DNA of 64,000 bases from Nocardia bovistercoris. Lineage in GTDB: Bacteria; Actinomycetota; Actinomycetes; Mycobacteriales; Mycobacteriaceae. A program made the translations under genes and the position numbers. Within the stretch, counting starts at the first letter, position 1, and every line of letters begins with the position of its first letter. Location: contig NZ_JADMLG010000003.1 in assembly GCF_015674855.1 (NCBI RefSeq), forward strand, positions 375,917 through 439,916, written 5' to 3'. This document shows positions 8,419 through 15,167 of the stretch, in pieces. The notes below the pieces were generated by a model, which was not told where the DNA came from, searched no databases, and was given only the letters and a program-made list of their open reading frames with translations.

Positions 8419-8979
8419 TCAGCTACAGGTGAGCCCGCGCTCCAACAGCGCCCACGCCTGCGCGGCGACCCGCCGTTTGGACTGCACGTCCGTCTTGACC
8501 ATGACCGCGGCCAGCATCGCCACGGCGATGAGCACGTCGGAGGCGGTGACATCGGGACGGATGGCGCCGCGCTGCCTCGGATCCTCGAGTTTGCGCCCGA
8601 GCAGGGTGATCAGCCGCAGCGACACCTCGAGCAGGCGCGGATCGTCGGTGCCGGTGGGATCGAACATCGCGATGAACGCCGCCGACGTGGTGAGCTGGTC
8701 GACGATCACCGCCAGCACGTCGTCAACGGTACTTCCGGTATCCCCGGCCACCGTCTCGACCTCGACGATGTTCTCCTCGAAGACCGCTAGCGCCAAGCTC
8801 TCCCTGGTCGGGAAATGCCGGTAGAGCACACCCTGGCCGACGCCCGCGGCGCGCGCGATGGAGCTCAGCGCCACCTCGAACCCGTTCTCGGCGAACACTT
8901 CCCGCGCCGCGCGAATGAGCGCGGCGCGATTGCCCGCCGCGGCTTTGGGACCGCGATTCGCTCGGCCTGAAGCTGTCAC
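8419..8979 (-). CDS. TetR-family transcriptional regulator
   Basis: A 186-residue regulator with a textbook helix-turn-helix (about residues 20-65): ALSSIARAAGVGQGVLYRHFPTRE. GTG 8979 (MTASGRANRGPK) was chosen because the frame upstream lacks family similarity and a TAACGT -10-like box lies about ten bases before. It converges with the zinc-finger-like gene. The palindrome at 9100-9121 is about 120 bases upstream of its start and is the likely operator for itself and possibly the secreted-protein operon at 9407. Confidence 0.85.
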   Translation of the reverse strand: MTASGRANRGPKAAAGNRAALIRAAREVFAENGFEVALSSIARAAGVGQGVLYRHFPTRESLALAVFEENIVEVETVAGDTGSTVDDVLAVIVDQLTTSAAFIAMFDPTGTDDPRLLEVSLRLITLLGRKLEDPRQRGAIRPDVTASDVLIAVAMLAAVMVKTDVQSKRRVAAQAWALLERGLTCS

Positions 8980-9099
8980 GAGAACGACGTTACCGCATTT
9001 GGGTCCGGTCACAAGACACGGTGTCCCGCCCTGTGCGTCAACACCATCGCGCACATCGCCCTTGACGATCGGTGTGTCCTGGAGCACACTAACCCCCAC

Positions 9100-9121
9100 T
9101 ACCGGACATAACAGTCCGGTA
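9100..9121. promoter_or_regulatory. 8-bp-arm palindrome, candidate TetR operator
   Basis: TACCGGAC-ATAACA-GTCCGGTA is a perfect inverted repeat with 8-bp arms. It sits in the divergent space between the TetR gene (start 8979) and the secreted propeller gene (start 9407). A weaker copy of the motif is at 7847. Confidence 0.6.
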
Positions 9122-9227
9122 AATGGCGGTCCGCTGCCGCGACCCGGTGGCGCCCCCTGCATCGGCGCGGATTCCAGATGCACGCACGGCATCAAAGGCC
9201 AAAGCATCCCCGAACGCCGCAACAACA

Positions 9228-9356
9228 ACGGTTCGCGGCCGTCTCGCGTCCCAGCGGTCGAGACAATGCGACGAAGGAGCAAGTATCGACCGCTGGGACG
9301 CGAGACCCAAAGGGCCGCGAACCCGCGGCGACGAAGTCGCCGCAAATAGACACAGC
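9228..9356. repeat. Palindromic structured element, copy 1
   Basis: A 129-nt element nearly identical to 35732-35860. Inner stem: 9241-9261 pairs perfectly with 9286-9306 (21 bp). Outer stem: 9230-9240 pairs with 9313-9323 (11 bp), with a 6-nt bulge at 9307-9312. The loop 9262-9285 contains AAGGAG. A second hairpin is 9325-9331 with 9337-9343 (loop CGAAG). One pair of that hairpin is A-T here and C-G in the other copy, so the structure is conserved by compensation. It lies about 50 bases before the secreted propeller gene. An Arg-rich 27-codon frame (9266-9349) runs through it but is probably incidental. Confidence 0.9.
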
Positions 9357-9406
9357 GACTGGTATCTCCGACCCGAAAGGCGCGCCCTCACCGTCGAGGG
9401 GCATCC

Positions 9407-10981
9407 ATGAGATCTCTGCATTTCTCCCGCACCGGGCGCCTCGCGGTACTCGTCGCGGCCGCCGCTCTACTCCTGCCGACCGGGATCCTGTCCGCCCAGC
9501 CCGATCCTGGCGTCGTCCGTGAGATCACCGCGCTGAGTTCGGTCGCCGTCGGACGCGCGGCCTGCGGACCCGACTCCGATCCGGCCGCCGGCCCCGAAAC
9601 CGGCCTGCAGGGCGACGTTCCGGCCGCCGATCGGGACAGCCGCCGCAGCGCGCAGGGCTACAGCTGCAATATGCGGATGCTCGGCAACTACCCCGGACTC
9701 GGCGGCGGGATCACCTCGACCACCTTCGACCACTGCGCCTACGTCGGCACCTTCTTCCCCGGCAATCTGCTCGGCGAGGCCCAAGGCGTGCAGGTCCTCG
9801 ACGTCTCCGACCCCACCGCCCCGGTCCGCACGGCGGTGCTGAACGAACCCGCCATGCTCGCGGGCACCTGGGAGAGCTTGAAGGTCAACGAGAAACGACG
9901 CCTGCTCGTCGGCGCGGGCGCGCCGCTGCTGACCGGCGCGGGCCTGCTCTCGGTCTACGACATCTCCGACTGCGCGCACCCGCGCCTGCTCAATCCCGGA
10001 CCCGGCACGAATCTCGCCATGCCGCTGCCCATCACCGCGCACGAAGGCGGGTTCTCCCCCGACGGCAACACCTACTGGAGTTCGGGCACCTCCCCCGGAC
10101 TCGTCAGCGCGGTCGACCTCACCGATCCGACCGCCCCCAGAGTGATCTGGTACGGCCTGCCCGGACTGTCCATGCACGGATTCGGCATATCCCCCGACGG
10201 CAACACCATGTACCTGGCCAACAACTTCGGCGGCATGGTGGTCCTCGACATCTCCGCCGTGCAGCGCCGCGACCCGAATCCGCAGGTGCGCGAACTCTCA
10301 CACACCACGTGGCTCGACGGCTGGGCCACCCAGCACCAGATCCCGGTCACCTACGACGGCGTGCCCTACGTGTTCTCCGTGCAGGAGGCGGGCGCGGGCG
10401 GAGTGAAGATCTTCGACGTCACCGACGGCGCCCACCCGCGTCTGACCAACACGATCAAACTCGAGATCAACCTGCCCGACAACCAGGACGTCGCACTGGC
10501 CTCGGCATCGGGCGGCTCGCTGTTCGGCTACGACGCCCACTACTGCGCCGCCGACCGTCCCGTCGATCCCACCGCGCTGGCCTGTGGCTGGACCTCATCG
10601 GGCATCCGCGTCTTCGATGTCTCCGATCCTCGCTCCATCCGCGAGATCGCCTACTTCAACCCGCCCGCGCGCACCGGGGAGAACTTCTCGCTCACCAACT
10701 CCCCGCACGCACTCGCCTCGCTCATCGGCCCGCCCGTCCTGGCCGCGCCGACCCTGATCCAGACCATGCTGCAGGGACAGTTCGACTTCTCGCAGGCGCT
10801 GAGCCCGCGGACCGGAATGCTCGCGGGCGGCGACATGTCCACCGACTGGTGCTTCTCGGCGCCGGACTGGCGCGGCAACGAATTGTGGACCACCTGCGCC
10901 GACAACGGATTCCTCGCCCTTCGTCTCTCGCCCTCGGTCTACACCCCGCCCGCCGACCAGCACTCGACGATCGGCTCATGA
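9407..10981 (+). CDS. Secreted LVIVD-type beta-propeller protein
   Basis: A 524-residue protein with a Sec signal peptide (LAVLVAAAALLLPTGILSA, cleavage near residue 30). The mature part repeats blades of the LVIVD type: GVQVLDVSDPTAP, LSVYDISDCAHP, SAVDLTDPTAP, VVLDISAV, VKIFDVTDGAHP and IRVFDVSDP, interspersed with SPDGNT segments. It probably forms a seven-bladed propeller in the envelope or outside the cell, with a scaffold or binding role. Its stop overlaps the start of a DUF305 gene (ATGA). The palindromic element lies in or just before its leader. Confidence 0.85.
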   Translation: MRSLHFSRTGRLAVLVAAAALLLPTGILSAQPDPGVVREITALSSVAVGRAACGPDSDPAAGPETGLQGDVPAADRDSRRSAQGYSCNMRMLGNYPGLGGGITSTTFDHCAYVGTFFPGNLLGEAQGVQVLDVSDPTAPVRTAVLNEPAMLAGTWESLKVNEKRRLLVGAGAPLLTGAGLLSVYDISDCAHPRLLNPGPGTNLAMPLPITAHEGGFSPDGNTYWSSGTSPGLVSAVDLTDPTAPRVIWYGLPGLSMHGFGISPDGNTMYLANNFGGMVVLDISAVQRRDPNPQVRELSHTTWLDGWATQHQIPVTYDGVPYVFSVQEAGAGGVKIFDVTDGAHPRLTNTIKLEINLPDNQDVALASASGGSLFGYDAHYCAADRPVDPTALACGWTSSGIRVFDVSDPRSIREIAYFNPPARTGENFSLTNSPHALASLIGPPVLAAPTLIQTMLQGQFDFSQALSPRTGMLAGGDMSTDWCFSAPDWRGNELWTTCADNGFLALRLSPSVYTPPADQHSTIGS

Positions 10982-11643
10982 CCCGCGCGCACTGGATCAG
11001 GTACGCCGCGTTCGCCGGGCTCGCGGTCCTGCTGCTGGTGATCGGCGCGGCCATGCGGCCGCTGGTGATCGCCGAGGAGCATCCCGAGCCCGCGCTCATG
11101 AGCGAACTCGAGATCGGGTTCACCCAGGACATGGTCGCCCACCACGGTCAGGCGCTGCTGATGGCGCAGCGCCTGGACGGCGCGGCGGACCCGACGGTGC
11201 GCGCGCTGGCCCAGCAGATCGCCGACTCCCAGCGCACCGAACTCGGCATGATGCTCGGCTGGCTGCGAATGGCGCACGCGGTCACCATCAATCCGCAGCC
11301 GATGGCGTGGATGCACGAGGAGCGACCGCACGCCCACGAGCACTCCGGCGCGACAACGGCCACCGCCGCGCCGACTGCGGCCGCGACCATGCCCGGCATG
11401 GCGACCATGGACGAACTCGACGCGCTGGCGGCCGCACGCGGCGTGGACGCGGAGGTCAGGTTCCTCCGGTTGATGCACCGGCACCACGCGGGCGGAATCC
11501 AGATGGCGCAGACCGCCGATCGCCTGCTCGCGAGCGGCATCGTGAAGCAGGCGGCGCGGGACATGTTCGACACCCAGACCCGCGAGGCCGGGCTGCTCGG
11601 CCTGCTGCTGACCCAGCGCGTGCCCGCCGACGCCCCGCGCTGA
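10978..11643 (+). CDS. DUF305 family membrane-anchored protein
   Basis: A 221-residue protein with an N-terminal membrane helix or uncleaved signal (about residues 9-27). It has two DUF305 halves with their His-rich signatures FTQDMVAHHGQAL and LMHRHHAGGIQMA, plus Met residues typical of periplasmic or extracellular metal-handling (often copper-linked) four-helix proteins. A His/Ala/Thr-rich linker separates the halves. Translational coupling to the propeller protein suggests that the two work together at the cell surface. Metal binding is inferred from family knowledge. Confidence 0.85.
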   Translation: MTRAHWIRYAAFAGLAVLLLVIGAAMRPLVIAEEHPEPALMSELEIGFTQDMVAHHGQALLMAQRLDGAADPTVRALAQQIADSQRTELGMMLGWLRMAHAVTINPQPMAWMHEERPHAHEHSGATTATAAPTAAATMPGMATMDELDALAAARGVDAEVRFLRLMHRHHAGGIQMAQTADRLLASGIVKQAARDMFDTQTREAGLLGLLLTQRVPADAPR

Positions 11644-11658
11644 GGCGCCGCCGCCTCA
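11641..11658. terminator. Short convergent terminator hairpin spanning both stop codons
   Basis: TGAGGCG (11641-11647) pairs with CGCCTCA (11652-11658), loop CCGC. The left arm begins with the DUF305 stop TGA and the right arm ends with the complement of the MarR stop region, so one hairpin serves both genes. Confidence 0.6.
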
Positions 11659-12147
11659 CCTCGACTCGGCGCGTCCGATCCTGGCGGCGGCCTGCGATTC
11701 GGCGGGGCGCGGCCACGGCCTGCCGTGGTATCGCTCGATGTCGGTGTTGAACCGCGCGAGATAGGCCGCGAACACGGCGACGTCCTCCGGGTCCCATTCG
11801 GTCAGGATGCCGTCGAGGTGCCCGACGTTCTGCGCGCGTTGGCTTTCCAACTGTCGCTCACCCTCCGCGGTGACCCGGAACTTTCGCGCCATGCCGCCGT
11901 GCGGGTCCGGAATCCGTTTCAGCAGACCGCTTCGGACCGTGGCCGCCGTCTGCCGGTTGACCGTGGAATCGTCGAGTCCGAGCGCTTCGCCGAGTTGGGC
12001 GATGGTCATCGGCCCTTCCATGTGCAGTCGGGACAGCAGGATGTAGACGCTGCGGTCGAGAACGCGTTCGGTGCGCTTGCGCGTGGCCAGGCTGTATCGG
12101 CCGAACAGCATGGTCTCGAACTCGATCGAGTCGACGGCCTTGTCCAT
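11656..12147 (-). CDS. MarR-family transcriptional regulator
   Basis: A 163-residue winged-helix regulator. MTIAQLGEALGLDDSTVNRQTAATVRSG forms the recognition helix region, followed by the wing KRIPDPHGGMARKFRVTAEG. ATG 12147 has AAGGGA upstream, whereas the longer frame runs through the divergent promoter. It is divergent from an MFS efflux gene, with the TGCAT/CACAC palindrome between them, the classic layout of a ligand-released repressor of a drug exporter. Confidence 0.85.
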   Translation of the reverse strand: MDKAVDSIEFETMLFGRYSLATRKRTERVLDRSVYILLSRLHMEGPMTIAQLGEALGLDDSTVNRQTAATVRSGLLKRIPDPHGGMARKFRVTAEGERQLESQRAQNVGHLDGILTEWDPEDVAVFAAYLARFNTDIERYHGRPWPRPAESQAAARIGRAESR

Positions 12148-12250
12148 TTCGGTCCCTTCCACCGCGTCGCAAGCCCTCGCGCACGGCTGCTCGCCACCAC
12201 ATATACCACGCGCTGTGCAGCGTCGATACGCGCCGCGTCGACATGCAGTA

Positions 12251-12280
12251 TGCATCACACATATTGTGTGCATAATGCAT
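12251..12280. promoter_or_regulatory. Candidate MarR operator in divergent promoter
   Basis: CACAC-ATATT-GTGTG (12256-12270) is flanked by TGCAT copies at 12251-12255 and 12276-12280. CATAAT (12271-12276) is a -10-like box for the MFS gene within the site. The AT-rich patch stands out from the surrounding GC-rich DNA. Confidence 0.55.
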
Positions 12281-12328
12281 ATCGCATGTAGGGTGCACAT
12301 TGTCGGTCACCGTCGCGAGGAGAGGTTC

Positions 12329-13840
12329 GTGCGCAGCCAAAGCCCCACCGTTCGGCCAAATGTGGTACTCGCCGTGCTGGCATCGGCGGGCATCGTCGCC
12401 GCGCTGATGCAGACACTGGTCGTGCCCCTGCTCGGTCAATTGCCCGACCTCTTGCACAGCACCGCCTCCACCACCACCTGGGTGGTCACCGCGACCCTGC
12501 TCGTCGGCGCCGTCGTCACCCCCGTCGCGGGCCGCCTCGGCGACATGTACGGCAAGCGGCCGATCCTGCTCGCCTCGATCGTGCCGCTGGTGCTCGGCTC
12601 CGTCGTCTGCGCCCTCGCGAGCTCGGTACTGCCGATGATCATCGGACGCGGCCTGCAAGGCATGGGCGTCGGCATCATTCCCTTGGGCATCAGCGCGATT
12701 CGCGACCTGGTCCCGCCGGAAAGACTCGGCTCGGCCATCGCGCTCATCAGCGCCTCACTCGGCATCGGCGGCGCGCTCGGCCTGCCCATCGCCGCCGCCG
12801 TCGTCGAGAACAGCGACTGGCGCGTGCTGTTCTGGGGTTCCGCGGTCCTGGCCGCCGCCGTGGGCGTCCTCATGTACCTGACACTGCCCGTCGTCCCCGC
12901 CGACGGACCGGCGGGCCGCTTCGACGCGCTCGGCGCCCTCGGACTCGGCGTCGCACTGGTCTGCCTGCTGCTCGCCGTCTCCAAGGGCGCGACCTGGGGC
13001 TGGACCAGCGCGACCATCCTCGGGCTCTTCGCCGCCGCCGTGGCCACCGCCCTGGTCTGGGGCCGCTGGGAACTGCGCCGCACCCACCCGCTGGTCGACC
13101 TGCGCGTCACCGCACGCCCCAGGGTCCTGCTGACCAACGCCACCTCCGTGGTCGTTGCCATGGCCATGTACGCGCAGTCGCTGATCATCCCGCAACTGCT
13201 CCAGCTGCCGAAGTCCACCGGCTACGGACTCGGCCAGTCCATGCTCGCCATGGGCCTGTGGATGGCGCCCGCCGGACTCACCATGATGGTGATATCTCCC
13301 TTCGGCGCCCGACTGTCCGCCGCGCGCGGCCCCAAGGTGACCCTCGGCGTCGGCTGCGTCGTCATCGCCGCGGGCTACGCGTCCTCGATGCCGCTCATGG
13401 GCAGCACCTGGGGGCTGCTCGCCGTGACCGTCCTCATCAACATCGGCGTCGGTTTCGCCTACGGCGCCATGCCCGCCCTCATCATGGGCGCCGTCCCGCA
13501 CTCCGAAACCGCCGCCGCCAACAGCTTCAACACCTTGATGCGTGCGGTCGGCACCTCCATCTCGGCCGCCGTGGTCGGCGCGGTGCTCGCCCAGCTGAGC
13601 GTCACCGCCAACGGGCATCTCGTGCCCACCGAGAACGGATTCCGCATCGGTCTGCTCCTCGGCTGCGCGGTGGCGGCTCTCGGCGCGGCGCTGTCCGCGA
13701 CCATCCCGGCCGACCGCCCCGGGCCTTCGGTACCGGATCCCGGTCCGGACTCCGCCTCCGACGACGTCGTCGGAGGCGGGACATACCCGACCGCCCCGGT
13801 GGCGGCATTCACTTCCGCTCCACCTGGAGTAGGACGCTGA
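12329..13840 (+). CDS. MFS drug efflux transporter (DHA2-like)
   Basis: A 503-residue integral membrane protein with about 14 predicted helices. The loop after helix 2 has GRLGDMYGKRP, the MFS motif A, and helix 5 contains GIGGALGLPIAAAV (motif C-like, antiporter type). It should export drugs or lipophilic compounds with proton exchange. GTG 12329 has GAGGAGAGG upstream. The Pro/Ser-rich tail overlaps the convergent last gene of the GTPase operon by 32 bases and contains a perfect 28-bp palindrome. Confidence 0.88.
   Translation: MRSQSPTVRPNVVLAVLASAGIVAALMQTLVVPLLGQLPDLLHSTASTTTWVVTATLLVGAVVTPVAGRLGDMYGKRPILLASIVPLVLGSVVCALASSVLPMIIGRGLQGMGVGIIPLGISAIRDLVPPERLGSAIALISASLGIGGALGLPIAAAVVENSDWRVLFWGSAVLAAAVGVLMYLTLPVVPADGPAGRFDALGALGLGVALVCLLLAVSKGATWGWTSATILGLFAAAVATALVWGRWELRRTHPLVDLRVTARPRVLLTNATSVVVAMAMYAQSLIIPQLLQLPKSTGYGLGQSMLAMGLWMAPAGLTMMVISPFGARLSAARGPKVTLGVGCVVIAAGYASSMPLMGSTWGLLAVTVLINIGVGFAYGAMPALIMGAVPHSETAAANSFNTLMRAVGTSISAAVVGAVLAQLSVTANGHLVPTENGFRIGLLLGCAVAALGAALSATIPADRPGPSVPDPGPDSASDDVVGGGTYPTAPVAAFTSAPPGVGR
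13752..13779. terminator. Perfect 28-bp palindrome at convergent gene ends
   Basis: Two 14-bp arms (13752-13765, 13766-13779) are fully self-complementary, within the last 30 codons of the MFS gene and about 30 bases beyond the end of the convergent gene. A loopless DNA palindrome would form a GC-rich RNA hairpin and may end the minus-strand operon inside the MFS coding region. The coding meaning is SASDDVVGGG. Confidence 0.5.
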
Positions 13841-15167
13841 AATCCCCCGCGGCGAACTCCTGCTGTTCCGGGTCGACACCCTCGAGCAATACCCCGACGA
13901 GAGCGGACGCTCCAGGCGGCAGCGAACAGTGCCACACCACCTTGTCCCGGTCGTGGCCGCAGCCTTCCAAGCGTCGGTGGATACCTGTGCCGTTCGCGGG
14001 GTGCAGCGGCACGATCAGAGCACCGCGCGGTGCGATGGAGCCGACATCGAAGACGAATTCGTCCGCGTCGGCGGTCGTGTCGGCCGAGGACGTGGCAGCA
14101 GTCGTGGCCACCGGGGACGTGGCCGAGGTCGGCGGTCGTGGTTCGGGCGCGGAACGCAGCACCACGACGGCGGCGACGACGATCAGGGCGAGACCTGCCG
14201 CCGCACCGATCAACAGGCGCTGGGACCGCGTATTCCCCACCGGCGAAGGAGTATTCGATCGTGAGCGGGTGGGCAGCGGGGCCGATGGCTTCCGGGTCGG
14301 GAGCACCGGCGCGGGAGTCGGCGGCACGGGAGTCGGCGGCACGGGAGTCGGCGGCGGCGCCACGGTCACCCGCGGGGAGGGGGGCTCCGGTCGGTGCGAC
14401 ACACCTCCCCCGGCCCACTCGTCGAGCAGTTGCCGAGCCGTCCTGGCGTGGTGCGCATCGGCCCGTCCCGTCTCCCGCAGGTCGACGATCGTCCTGGCGG
14501 CCACCATCGGATCGCCCTCCGGCGGACCGGGCAGGAAGATGATCTCCGGGGTGTGCGGTGCCCGACCGCTGTGCTCGATCTCGTAGGTGGAGAAGGTCCA
14601 GGCGCGTTCGACGCCGTTGTCCGCGAGGTAGGAGCCCGCGGCTTCGTGCAGTGCCAAGAGCACGGGCAGTTTCACCGGTTCCGGGCAGCCGACGACGCTG
14701 AGCGGCGCGGCGGGGTCCGACAGCAGGGCGGCCAGGACTTCGGCGCAGAGGCCGAGTTCGGCGATGGCGGCTCGTCGCACATCGGGGAGTCGGTCGGCGG
14801 CGGCGCGCAGCACCTCGTCGGCGTCCGCGAGGGGCAGGTACGTGGGCGTATGGAACGACCACGGACCGGCGCCGATGCCCACCGCGATGGACACCGGAAG
14901 ATCGCCGATCAGCGCGTGGGAGTGGTTGCGCCCCATCGCGCCCGACGCGGTGCTGCGGTGCAACACCGCGGACTCGCCAGGACCGAACCGGAAGAAGGAC
15001 AGCGCGGTCGGCGGCGGCGCGGTGGTGCCGTACTGCTTGAGCCGAAGGTGTCGTTCGAGCGCCGCCTCGTACCGGGCGACGGCCACCGGGTCGCCGAGCG
15101 AGTCGGCGAGCACCCCGACGCCGCGGCCGGGGCGCGGGCCGAAGCCGATCTGATGCAGGATGCTCAC
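13809..15167 (-). CDS. Membrane-anchored GTPase-associated protein (GAP1-like), last gene of GTPase operon
   Basis: A 452-residue protein. Residues 1-235 form a soluble domain starting VSILHQIGFGPRPGRGVGVLA, with FFRFGPGESAVLHRS and PEIIFLPGPPEGDP. It resembles the N-terminal domains of GTPase-associated proteins found with double-GTPase genes. Then come a Pro-rich linker with repeats of PPTPV, one membrane helix (LLIGAAAGLALIVVAAVVVL, about 325-345) and a 100-residue C-terminal domain outside the membrane with two Cys. The GTG start overlaps the upstream stop (GTGA). It could couple the cytoplasmic GTPases to the membrane. Family membership is from memory and moderate. Confidence 0.6.
   Translation of the reverse strand: MSILHQIGFGPRPGRGVGVLADSLGDPVAVARYEAALERHLRLKQYGTTAPPPTALSFFRFGPGESAVLHRSTASGAMGRNHSHALIGDLPVSIAVGIGAGPWSFHTPTYLPLADADEVLRAAADRLPDVRRAAIAELGLCAEVLAALLSDPAAPLSVVGCPEPVKLPVLLALHEAAGSYLADNGVERAWTFSTYEIEHSGRAPHTPEIIFLPGPPEGDPMVAARTIVDLRETGRADAHHARTARQLLDEWAGGGVSHRPEPPSPRVTVAPPPTPVPPTPVPPTPAPVLPTRKPSAPLPTRSRSNTPSPVGNTRSQRLLIGAAAGLALIVVAAVVVLRSAPEPRPPTSATSPVATTAATSSADTTADADEFVFDVGSIAPRGALIVPLHPANGTGIHRRLEGCGHDRDKVVWHCSLPPGASALVGVLLEGVDPEQQEFAAGDFSVLLQVERK

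Noticed and set aside
9266..9349. 27-codon ORF as a gene
   Set aside because: It lies wholly inside the structured element, and its conservation is explained by the stems. The frame lacks a stop at the same place in the second copy.
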